A stretch of 24,361 nucleotides of DNA from CAYUTA01 sp964447605 (GTDB lineage Bacteria; Bacillota; Clostridia; Christensenellales; CAG-138). Position numbers and translations under genes: made by a program. Under the pieces are notes generated by a model that made no database searches, was not told the origin of the DNA, and was given only the letters and a program-made list of their open reading frames with translations. Location: assembly GCA_964447605.1 (NCBI GenBank), contig CAYUTA010000036.1, positions 1 to 24,361 of the forward strand, given 5' to 3'. Below are positions 14,953 through 21,196 of the stretch, piece after piece (position 1 is the stretch's first letter; every line of letters starts with the position of its first letter).

Positions 14953-15202
14953 CGGGAGCATGTCGTTACCGGGCGTCACGGGTTGTCAAAAGACGGCGGT
15001 TTTGAAGCAGGCAACGCATTTCGCCTGAGCCGCTTCCCTGTTTAGGCGGCAAATGACACGGGGAAAACGTCCGCTTGGGGCCGTCCGTTTCGGAGGCTTT
15101 TCCAACGGAGCCGGAACCTGCGAGCCGGAGATTCCAGCCCCCCAATCCTGCAACTTTATTTTTACATGTACCTGCTGAAGCGCCCGGGAGCACGTCGTTG
15201 CC
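14953..15202. repeat. Repeat-bounded structured noncoding element
   Basis: This region between two converging genes has no convincing gene. Near-identical 18-base direct repeats bound it: CGGGAGCATGTCGTTACC at 14953-14970 and CGGGAGCACGTCGTTGCC at 15185-15202, differing by two transitions. Inside is an imperfect hairpin at 15017-15055 (CATTT and GCCGC pairing with GCGGC and AAATG). The minus-strand frames of 72-75 residues crossing it have no ribosome binding site. The arrangement suggests a small nonautonomous or dispersed intergenic repeat. It could also be a stretch of ordinary spacer with a local duplication. Confidence 0.5.
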
Positions 15203-15213
15203 AAGCGCCGTTT

Positions 15214-15236
15214 TTCTTCCTATCCGTTCGGAAGAA
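15214..15236. repeat. Perfect inverted repeat between converging genes
   Basis: TTCTTCC, a 9-base loop and GGAAGAA form a perfect 7-bp stem. A T5 run precedes it on the plus strand, but none follows the stem on either strand, so it is not a standard terminator. It might still slow polymerases arriving from either side. Confidence 0.5.
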
Positions 15237-15249
15237 TGAACAAACGCTT

Positions 15250-15271
15250 AAACACAAAGCGCCAAGGCGCC
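15250..15271 (-). terminator. Weak terminator after nnrD
   Basis: On the minus strand GCGC-CTTG-GCGC with one flanking G-U pair is followed by TTTGTGTTT, directly after the nnrD stop codon. The stem is only 4-5 bp and the T-run is interrupted, so efficiency is probably modest. Confidence 0.35.
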
Positions 15272-15272
15272 G

Positions 15273-16148
15273 TTACCCGAAGCGCAGCGTGTCGAGCGTC
15301 ATCTCCACCGCGCCGATGACGTCGCCCGCCATGAGCATGCGGGTTCCAAGCAGCTCAAGCGCCCTGTCGGCAGACACGCCGAGCAGATATGCGCCTGCGC
15401 AGGCCGCGTCAAACGGGTTCAATCCCTGCGCCAGCAGCCCGGTAATCAACCCGGTGAGCACATCGCCGCTGCCGCCTTTAGCGAGCCCCGGATTGCCCGC
15501 GCAGTTAAGCATCGTGCGGGCTCCGTCGGAAATGCAGGTATCCGCGCCCTTGAGCAGCACAACGCAATTCCAGCGCAGAGCGGCCTTTTGAGCCGTTTTT
15601 TCCGGATTGGAACGCACCTCGGCCACCGAGGCGTCCAGCAGACGCGCCATCTCGCCCGGATGTGGCGTAAGAATCATGTTCTGATGCAACCGGTCAAGCA
15701 AGCCCCGGTTTTTGGCAAGCAGGTTCAGCCCGTCCGCATCGATCACCAACGGTATGCCGGATGTAATCGCAGCCTCAAGCAGCCGCGCGTTCTCTGCCCG
15801 CGCCATGCCGCAGCCAATTCCCGCGGCGCGTTTATCAAATAGCAAGGCGCAGGCGCGTTCGATCCCCGCCTCATCCCATTCTCCGGCAGCGTTGACCGCA
15901 GTGCAGCACGCCTCGGGCAACGCGCAAAACGCGGGCTTCACCGCGCCCGGAACCGCAACCTCCAGCACGCCGCATCCGGCGCGGAGCGCGGCCGCGGCGC
16001 TTAACAACGCGGCGCCCGTATACTGTGCGCTGCCAACGCAGAGCAGGGCGCGGCCGTTTTGCCCCTTATGGCTATCGCGCGGACGCGGCGGCAAAAGCGC
16101 GCGAATCTCCGCTTCCGTCAGCATGTGCAAGGCTGTCGTCTCATTCAT
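15273..16148 (-). CDS. nnrD: ADP-dependent NAD(P)H-hydrate dehydratase
   Basis: This repair enzyme turns damaged NAD(P)H hydrate back to NAD(P)H using ADP. The 291-residue product has the ribokinase-like fold signatures of the family: SHKGQNGRALLCVGSAQYTGAA at 26-47, VIDADGLNLL near 135-144, ILTPHPGEMARLL near 159-171, and GNPGLAKGGSGDVLTGLI near 218-235 with the catalytic Asp229. Only the dehydratase domain is present. In many bacteria, including many Clostridia, it is fused behind the NnrE epimerase domain, which must here be encoded elsewhere. Its ATG overlaps the recX stop codon by 4 bases, so the two genes are coupled. It converges with alr across a gene-free stretch. Confidence 0.93.
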   Translation of the reverse strand: MNETTALHMLTEAEIRALLPPRPRDSHKGQNGRALLCVGSAQYTGAALLSAAAALRAGCGVLEVAVPGAVKPAFCALPEACCTAVNAAGEWDEAGIERACALLFDKRAAGIGCGMARAENARLLEAAITSGIPLVIDADGLNLLAKNRGLLDRLHQNMILTPHPGEMARLLDASVAEVRSNPEKTAQKAALRWNCVVLLKGADTCISDGARTMLNCAGNPGLAKGGSGDVLTGLITGLLAQGLNPFDAACAGAYLLGVSADRALELLGTRMLMAGDVIGAVEMTLDTLRFG

Positions 16149-16660
16149 GTGTCCTCCACCGCCTCTCCGGACGAACCTGCCGCTTCCAGCGCCACGCGCG
16201 CCGTGTCAAAACTGAAGCCGCGCGACAGGATGCGCTTGAGCGCGCGTTCCGCGCGCGTCTCCTCGCTCAATCCGGCAAACTGCCGCAGATATTTCTCCGC
16301 CGCGGCAAGCGCGTTGTCCTGCTCCATTTCGTCCGTCACGGCAAGCAGCGCCGCATCGACCACCTCGCGCGGCAATTCATGGGCAACCAGCTGCTCGCGC
16401 AAATGCGCGCGGCTTATGGGCTTAGCGGCAAGCCGGGTCTGCACAAAATCAGCGGCAAACGTCTCATCGTTGAGCAAATTAAGCTCGACAAGCCGCTGTA
16501 CGGCCTCCATGACCTCCACCTCGCCATACTGGCAGCCGTCAAGATGCCGCTCCATCTCGCGTACCGTGCGCGCACGGTATCCAAGAAAGCGCATCGCGTC
16601 GTCCATCGGGCCGGCGCTCTTGGCGCGTTTGGGAATTCCGCCTGCAATCCGTCTTTTCAT
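16145..16660 (-). CDS. recX: RecX-family regulator of RecA
   Basis: RecX proteins bind inside the RecA filament groove and limit recombinase activity. The 171-residue product shows the expected repeated three-helix modules: AMRFLGYRARTVREMERHL, then AVQRLVELNLLNDETFAADFVQTRL and ISRAHLREQLVAHELPREVVDAAL, then a third C-terminal module. The match is convincing although the family is divergent. I chose the ATG at 16660. It has no ribosome binding site, but a promoter places the transcript start at or next to this ATG, suggesting leaderless translation. An internal ATG at 16606 also lacks a clear site, and the open frame upstream to 16759 has no support. It is coupled to nnrD by a 4-base overlap. 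recA is not in the window. Confidence 0.85.
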   Translation of the reverse strand: MKRRIAGGIPKRAKSAGPMDDAMRFLGYRARTVREMERHLDGCQYGEVEVMEAVQRLVELNLLNDETFAADFVQTRLAAKPISRAHLREQLVAHELPREVVDAALLAVTDEMEQDNALAAAEKYLRQFAGLSEETRAERALKRILSRGFSFDTARVALEAAGSSGEAVEDT

Positions 16661-16666
16661 GTGATT

Positions 16667-16695
16667 ACTATAGCATGGCCGGGCCGGACGAACAA
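16667..16695 (-). promoter_or_regulatory. Promoter of recX-nnrD, leaderless geometry
   Basis: On the minus strand -35 TTGTTC (16690-16695) and -10 TATAGT (16667-16672) are separated by 17 bases. Only six bases lie between the -10 and the ATG at 16660, so the first transcribed base should be at or very near the A of the ATG. No LexA-like site was recognised around it. Confidence 0.6.
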
Positions 16696-16831
16696 GGGCC
16701 CGACCCGCCGCCACAGCAGCCCGCATTCGCCCGGCGTGACAAGCCTCCATTTTGCGCATACGTCAGGCCTTTGCATTTCCCGCCATTTTTACCGCAAACA
16801 TTTCGTGGCAATGCGAAATATCTGATGAACA

Positions 16832-16844
16832 ATTTGTAACAAAT
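16832..16844. promoter_or_regulatory. Palindrome upstream of the VanW-family gene
   Basis: ATTTGT-A-ACAAAT is a perfect 6+6 palindrome about 50 bases upstream of the probable -10 element. An outer GTGGCA (16805-16810) and TGCCAC (16844-16849) also form an inverted repeat. The site could bind a regulator, but no family is recognisable. Confidence 0.35.
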
Positions 16845-16865
16845 GCCACTTGCAACGTTCCAAAA

Positions 16866-16895
16866 GATGAATTTTACCCCATAATCAAGTACAAT
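16866..16895 (+). promoter_or_regulatory. Probable promoter of the VanW-family gene
   Basis: A -10 TACAAT at 16890-16895 is good, but the -35 is poor: GATGAA at 16866-16871 with an 18-base spacer. A second possibility is TTCCAA (16859-16864) with CATAAT (16881-16886) and a 16-base spacer. The region 16661-16968 otherwise holds only the recX promoter and the palindrome. Confidence 0.4.
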
Positions 16896-16968
16896 GTTTG
16901 CTAAGGTTGCCTTATCGGGCCTGCCCGGTTGGCGCGCCTTGTGCCGAATGTCTAAGGAGGGTCCTGCT

Positions 16969-18741
16969 ATGGAAGAACCGCGCCGAAACAGTAAGCGGAA
17001 GAATAATCCGGAATTTGATGCGTTTTCAGAGGTGTATCTCGAACCGATTGAAGACCCCGGGTTTGACGATGTGCCCGCAGAGAGGCCGCCGGTCCGATTT
17101 CATTTCAAGCAAAAGAAGCAGAAGCGTACCTTCATTGTGCTGCTTTGCTGCGGCGTTGCGCTCTTAACGATGGTCGTGGTGTATTACTTTGCCGAGCAAC
17201 AGAAGCGTCAGGCGGCGGAAATCGCCTCACAGCTGGCGGCGGAGGAAGCGCTGCGCGTACAGATGGAGCAGGAGCGTATCGAATATGAGGCCATGACCAA
17301 CTCCACGGTATTTGCCGATGGGGTCGTGGTCGACGGCGTGGATATCAGCGGCATGACCATGCAGCAGGCGACCTCGGCGCTGCAGCCGGTTGTGCAGCAG
17401 CTGCATGCATCCGGTGAATTGCAGCTGACCTATGGCGACGCGCTCTATTCCATGGACCTCTCGCCCATTATAACCTCCAATAATCTGAGTTCCGTGCTGG
17501 GCGAGGCGTTTAAGCTTGGAAAGTCCGGCGAGTACGAGGCGCTAAAGGCCGAACTCACGGACATCAAGGCCAATGGCCGTACGTTTTCGCTTACCGCCAG
17601 CTACGACCTGTCGGCGCTGACGACAAAGGTGGCCGAGCTCGCCGCGCAGATCGATACGCCCATGCGGAACGCTTCGGTAACCAAGGTGAATACCGAGGAT
17701 AACAGCATTGAATTTGCAGACGCCGTTACGGGCGCGGCCGTGGAACAGAACGTGCTGGTGCAAAACATCACCGACGCGCTGCTCAACGGCAACATCCAGC
17801 CCCTGGCTATCCCGGTTATCGAGACACAGCCGGCGGTTACAAAGGAGGCGCTCGCGGCAAAATATGTGAAGCGCGCCTCCGCGACAACCGATTTTTCATC
17901 CAGTTCGTCCGACCGCAAATACAACGTCCGCAAGGGCGCGGGCATGATTACCGGAACAATTTTGAAACCCGACGAGGTGTTTTCCACCAACGATGCGCTC
18001 GGCACGCGCACAACCGGCAACGGCTGGAAAACGGCCAACGCTTATGAAAGCGGCGCGGTCGTGCCGCAGGCGGGCGGCGGCGTATGCCAGCTTTCCACCA
18101 CGTTATATAACGCCGTTGTCAAAGCGGATCTTGAAATTGTGTTCCGCAGGAATCATTCCATGCCCGTCGCTTATGTTGATAAAGGGCTTGACGCAACGAT
18201 CAACTCCGTTGGCAATATCATCGACTTTAAGTTCAAAAACAACACGGACAGCGACGTGGTGATCTTTGCTTACACCACCAACAACAAAAAACTAACGTTT
18301 GAAATCTGGGGCGTTCCGTTCGCCACGGATGAATATGATGAAATCAAGCTGTCCAGCGAATTGATCGAAACCTATGGTCCCGAAGGGGAAACCGTGCGCA
18401 TCGAGGTGCCGGAGGGTACCGAAAAGCCGGATGGCGGCCGCATCGCAGCGGGCGAGGAGTATGTCGCCGTCGCATCGCGCAAGGGCTACCGATACCAGTC
18501 CTATAAAAACTATTATAAAAACGGTACGCGCATACGCACCGAGAAGCTGGCCACCACGAACTACAAAGCCTATGCCGGTGAGATTTGGGTGGGACCCGCC
18601 GCTTCTCCCCCCCCGGAGATCATGGTTACACCGGAGCCGTTCTATCCAGTCGACCCGGCGCCTCCGGAAGACCCGAACATCCCGCCGATGGAGCCGCCAA
18701 TTGAACCGCCCTTTGACCCGGGCGTTGTGGAGTTCAATTGA
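16969..18741 (+). CDS. Membrane-anchored VanW-family protein
   Basis: This 590-residue protein probably acts at the cell surface. It has a charged cytoplasmic N-terminus, one membrane segment (about 54-75), a short coiled-coil stalk rich in Glu, Gln and Ala (about 76-112), and a YoaR-like region with a repeated VDGVDISGMTMQQA-type putative peptidoglycan-binding module from about 115. The VanW domain follows at about 315-445 (GAGMITGTILKPDEVFST, then AGGGVCQLSTTLYNA). After that come a G5-like beta region (about 480-550) and a Pro-rich tail (about 555-588). The VanW name comes from an accessory gene of some vancomycin-resistance clusters. No other such genes are here and the function is unknown. 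The ATG at 16969 follows AAGGAGGG. The gene stands alone, with a strong terminator after it. A C8 run (18607-18614) lies at the start of the Pro-rich tail. Confidence 0.92.
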   Translation: MEEPRRNSKRKNNPEFDAFSEVYLEPIEDPGFDDVPAERPPVRFHFKQKKQKRTFIVLLCCGVALLTMVVVYYFAEQQKRQAAEIASQLAAEEALRVQMEQERIEYEAMTNSTVFADGVVVDGVDISGMTMQQATSALQPVVQQLHASGELQLTYGDALYSMDLSPIITSNNLSSVLGEAFKLGKSGEYEALKAELTDIKANGRTFSLTASYDLSALTTKVAELAAQIDTPMRNASVTKVNTEDNSIEFADAVTGAAVEQNVLVQNITDALLNGNIQPLAIPVIETQPAVTKEALAAKYVKRASATTDFSSSSSDRKYNVRKGAGMITGTILKPDEVFSTNDALGTRTTGNGWKTANAYESGAVVPQAGGGVCQLSTTLYNAVVKADLEIVFRRNHSMPVAYVDKGLDATINSVGNIIDFKFKNNTDSDVVIFAYTTNNKKLTFEIWGVPFATDEYDEIKLSSELIETYGPEGETVRIEVPEGTEKPDGGRIAAGEEYVAVASRKGYRYQSYKNYYKNGTRIRTEKLATTNYKAYAGEIWVGPAASPPPEIMVTPEPFYPVDPAPPEDPNIPPMEPPIEPPFDPGVVEFN

Positions 18742-18760
18742 TCCGAATCATCTCATGCCG

Positions 18761-18801
18761 TTTGAGCCGCCCGCATATTTTTGCGGGCGGCTCAAACTTT
18801 T
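18761..18801 (+). terminator. Strong intrinsic terminator after the VanW-family gene
   Basis: TTTGAGCCGCCCGC and GCGGGCGGCTCAAA form a perfect 14-bp stem around an 8-base loop, followed by CTTTT. It lies 20 bases beyond the stop codon. Confidence 0.93.
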
Positions 18802-18866
18802 AAAAAACGCGTTTTTAGCGGAGGCGCGCGGCAGGCGCGGATTTTTCATGCTGCCAGCCGCCATAT

Positions 18867-18886
18867 AAAAACCGGCTTTCCCGGCC
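18867..18886 (-). terminator. Possible terminator of the MOSC end of the cofactor cluster
   Basis: On the minus strand CCGG-GAAAG-CCGG, extended by two G-U pairs, is followed by TTTTT. The stem is short but the T-run is good. It lies about 73 bases beyond the MOSC stop codon. Nothing else was recognised between 18802 and 18958. Confidence 0.45.
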
Positions 18887-18958
18887 GCCACATGGGGACT
18901 CCATATGCCCTGCGCCCCGCTCATCCGAACGGCTTTTTTAATTATGCCGGCAGATGCG

Positions 18959-19393
18959 TTACGGCACGATTTCAAGCGCATCGCCCGGGCGAATCGTTCC
19001 CTCTGTGAGCACCTTGACAAAGATACCCTGTGTGGGCATGACGCATTTGCCGACCTTTTTATAGATCTCACAGTGCTGATGGCATTCCTTACCAATCTGT
19101 GTGACCTCGGTCAGGCATTGGCCCAGCCGCAGCTTTGTTCCCACCGGCAGCGTATATAATTCAATGCCCCCGGTCGTGATGTTTTCGGCAAACTTGCCGG
19201 GCGTCAACCCCTCCACGCCCATCGCCGTCATGGAATCCATGCTCTCCTGCGCCAGCAGGCTGATCTGCCGGTGCCAGTTGCCCGCGTGCGCATCCCCCTC
19301 GATGCCGTACTCACAGCGCAGCCGTGCGCTTTCCACAGGGTATTTAAACGTCCCTTTCTTTGAACTGACATTGATTGAAATAATACGCGCCAT
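18959..19393 (-). CDS. MOSC domain protein
   Basis: This 144-residue single-domain protein belongs to the MOSC (molybdenum cofactor sulfurase C-terminal) family. Diagnostic parts are IISINVSSKKGTFKYPV, YGIEGDAHAGNWHRQISLLAQES, GKFAENITTGGIEL and the cysteine-rich end IGKECHQHCEIYKKVGKC (C104, C108, C117). MOSC proteins are thought to carry sulfur or a metal-sulfur cluster for maturation of the pterin-molybdenum cofactor. The ATG at 19393 has AAAGGA about 9 bases upstream, and the frame is closed by a stop eight codons further up. It is the last gene of the minus-strand cofactor cluster, separated from moaA by 102 bases. That gap contains an unused AGGAGG and the small hairpin GGCGGGATTCCCGCC. 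Confidence 0.92.
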   Translation of the reverse strand: MARIISINVSSKKGTFKYPVESARLRCEYGIEGDAHAGNWHRQISLLAQESMDSMTAMGVEGLTPGKFAENITTGGIELYTLPVGTKLRLGQCLTEVTQIGKECHQHCEIYKKVGKCVMPTQGIFVKVLTEGTIRPGDALEIVP

Positions 19394-19495
19394 ACCACTC
19401 GGTCCTTTCCTGTATCAATCGCAATCGCCTCACAAGCGGCCATGCATCACCGCCTCCTGCGGCACGGCGGGAATCCCGCCTGTACAAATGTGGGT

Positions 19496-20446
19496 TCATC
19501 CGCCGATGCGGCTCATATCCTTATCCGTTTGGAACGCTTCGTCAAAATGATGCGTGCGCGGCTTATGATAAACGGCCCGCGCTACGATCCGCTCAAGCTC
19601 GCCGTCGTCCGCACAGGCCAGCGCGGGTTTGAGTGAAACCTCGCTGTTGTCGCCAAGGCAGGGCCGCAGCATGCCGTCGCTCATAATCCGCACGCGGTTG
19701 CAATCGCCGCAGAACCTGTGCGATATGGGGCTGATGAACCCCACCCGTCCGGCAAAGCCCTCCACGGCATAATCCGACGAGGGCTGGCCGGGGTACCGCG
19801 GCGGTTGCGCAAGCAAATAGGGCCGGGCGGCAATCAGCTCTTCGCCCGTAATCCGCTGGGCCGTGCGGTCCACGCTGCCCATGGGCATCAGCTCGATGAA
19901 GCGGATATCGACGGGCCGGTCCTTTGTAAGCGCAATAAAGTCGTCCACCTCGTCGTCGTTGACGCCGCGCAAAAGCACGGCGTTGAGCTTGAGCGGAACG
20001 AGCCCCGCCGCAAGCGCGCCGTCAATTCCCTGCAGCACGGCGGAAAGCTCCCCGCCGCCCGTCATCTTGCGGTAACGCTCGGGCCTGAGCGAATCGATGC
20101 TGATATTCAGCCTGTTCAAGCCTGCCTCCCTGAGTTCCGCAGCCCGGCCGTCGAGATGCTGCGCATTGGTCGTCATGGTAATTTCACGGATTCCCGGTAT
20201 GGCGTGGATTCCGCGGATAATCTCCAGCAAATCGCGCCGCAGCATGGGCTCGCCGCCGGTCAGCCGCACCTTTTCAATGCCCAGCCCGGCAAGCACGCGC
20301 ACAATGCGCAGGATATCGCCGCAGGCAAGTTCCCTCCGTTTCGGGCACTCGCCTTCGTCCGCCCGGCAGTAGGCGCATTTCAGCGTGCACCGCTCGGTCA
20401 GCGACAAACGCAGGTAGGTGATGCTGCGTCCATATCGATCGATCAT
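19496..20446 (-). CDS. moaA: GTP 3',8-cyclase MoaA
   Basis: MoaA is the radical SAM enzyme that, with MoaC, converts GTP to cyclic pyranopterin monophosphate. The 316-residue product has the N-terminal 4Fe-4S motif ERCTLKCAYC (C20, C24, C27), the LTGGEPMLRRDL block, and the C-terminal second-cluster motif FCGDCNRVRIMSDGMLRPCLG. It ends in Gly-Gly, as expected for MoaA, whose C-terminal tail completes the active site. The ATG follows the TAG stop of the half-MOSC gene with no gap, and GGAAG within that gene serves as ribosome binding site. Length is normal (about 320-330 residues). Confidence 0.97.
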   Translation of the reverse strand: MIDRYGRSITYLRLSLTERCTLKCAYCRADEGECPKRRELACGDILRIVRVLAGLGIEKVRLTGGEPMLRRDLLEIIRGIHAIPGIREITMTTNAQHLDGRAAELREAGLNRLNISIDSLRPERYRKMTGGGELSAVLQGIDGALAAGLVPLKLNAVLLRGVNDDEVDDFIALTKDRPVDIRFIELMPMGSVDRTAQRITGEELIAARPYLLAQPPRYPGQPSSDYAVEGFAGRVGFISPISHRFCGDCNRVRIMSDGMLRPCLGDNSEVSLKPALACADDGELERIVARAVYHKPRTHHFDEAFQTDKDMSRIGG

Positions 20447-20713
20447 CTATTGCTTCCAGTCTTTCCCGCGTATCTCGGCAAACGCGCAGTTATTTTTAAG
20501 CCGGCAGACCCTGCCCTGCCGAACCAGGCCACATTCGGGGTGGCAGTCCTTGCCCACGCGGATAATCGTCAGTTCCCGGCCGTCCACCGTCACAACGTCG
20601 CCCACATGCAGCTTGCCGTAGTCGACGTCCGTGGTTACAAAATCGGCGCGAAACCGACGGCTGCACAACCCCTTTGGGCCGCGCGCGGCATGATCCGACA
20701 ACAGGCTGAACAC
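20447..20713 (-). CDS. 88-residue half-MOSC protein
   Basis: This small protein matches only the second half of a MOSC domain. By eye it aligns with the full MOSC protein at 18959-19393. FRADFVTTDVDYGKLHVGDVVTV pairs with KFAENITTGGIELYTLPVGTKL, and RVGKDCHPECGLVRQGRVC pairs with QIGKECHQHCEIYKKVGKC. Cysteines are C57, C61, C70 and C76. The first 40 or so residues of a normal MOSC domain, including the G-I-EGD-HAG segment, are absent. It is not an obvious decay product: a GTG start follows GGGAGGG at 7 bases, and it fits tightly between moaC (3-base gap) and moaA (no gap). A sulfur- or metal-carrier role in cofactor assembly is inferred. The family name is not known to me. Confidence 0.82.
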   Translation of the reverse strand: MFSLLSDHAARGPKGLCSRRFRADFVTTDVDYGKLHVGDVVTVDGRELTIIRVGKDCHPECGLVRQGRVCRLKNNCAFAEIRGKDWKQ

Positions 20714-20716
20714 GCC

Positions 20717-21196
20717 CTATCCCTCCCGGACAAATTCACCGGATTTTCCGCCGGATTTTTTCATCAGCCGTACGTCCGTAACCGTCATACCACGGTCCAC
20801 GGCCTTGAGCATGTCATACACCGTCAGCGCAGCGACCGATGCGGCCGTCAACGCCTCCATTTCCACGCCCGTTTTATAATCGCAGCGTGCGGCGGCCGTA
20901 ATGTGTACGCGATCCGGCAAACTAACCGCAAGCTCCACCGTTACGCCCGTCAGCGGCAGCGGGTGGCACAGCGGAATCAACTCGCTTGTGCGCTTGGCCG
21001 CCATCACGCCCGCAATGCGCGCCGCGGCAAATACATCGCCCTTTCGCGCCGCGCCGTCCATCAGCAGACGGAGCGTCTCCGGCCGCATAACGACCGTGCT
21101 CTCCGCCACCGCTTCGCGGGCCGTAATGCGCTTGTCTCCCACATCGACCATCCGCGCTTCACCGCGCGCATTGACGTGGGTCAGTTCCTTTTCCAT
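20717..21196 (-). CDS. moaC: Cyclic pyranopterin monophosphate synthase MoaC
   Basis: MoaC completes the conversion of the MoaA product to cyclic pyranopterin monophosphate. The 159-residue product is of normal length and carries the family blocks MVDVGDKRITAREAVAES, GDVFAAARIAGVMAAKRTSELIPLCHPLPLTGV (H78) and GVEMEALTAASVAALTVYDMLKA. In that last block D128 and K131 correspond to the essential pair known from the E. coli enzyme. I chose the ATG at 21196, which overlaps the end of the upstream moeA-PBP gene by 16 bases in another frame. The upstream extension of this open frame is antisense-like noise inside that gene. The half-MOSC gene follows after 3 bases. Confidence 0.96.
   Translation of the reverse strand: MEKELTHVNARGEARMVDVGDKRITAREAVAESTVVMRPETLRLLMDGAARKGDVFAAARIAGVMAAKRTSELIPLCHPLPLTGVTVELAVSLPDRVHITAAARCDYKTGVEMEALTAASVAALTVYDMLKAVDRGMTVTDVRLMKKSGGKSGEFVREG

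Noticed and set aside
14966..15204. Minus-strand frames of 72-75 codons in the gap after alr
   Set aside because: No ribosome binding site, and two overlapping frames are equally open. The sequence is better read as a noncoding repeat-like element.
16969..18741. Vancomycin resistance
   Set aside because: The VanW domain alone does not indicate resistance. No vanHAX, ligase or two-component genes are present, and the domain layout is that of the common YoaR-like surface proteins.
19394..19495. Possible small gene between moaA and the MOSC gene
   Set aside because: An AGGAGG near 19455 is followed by an ATG that reaches a stop after five codons. The other ATG at 19443 opens a frame overlapping the MOSC gene out of phase. 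No coding signal.
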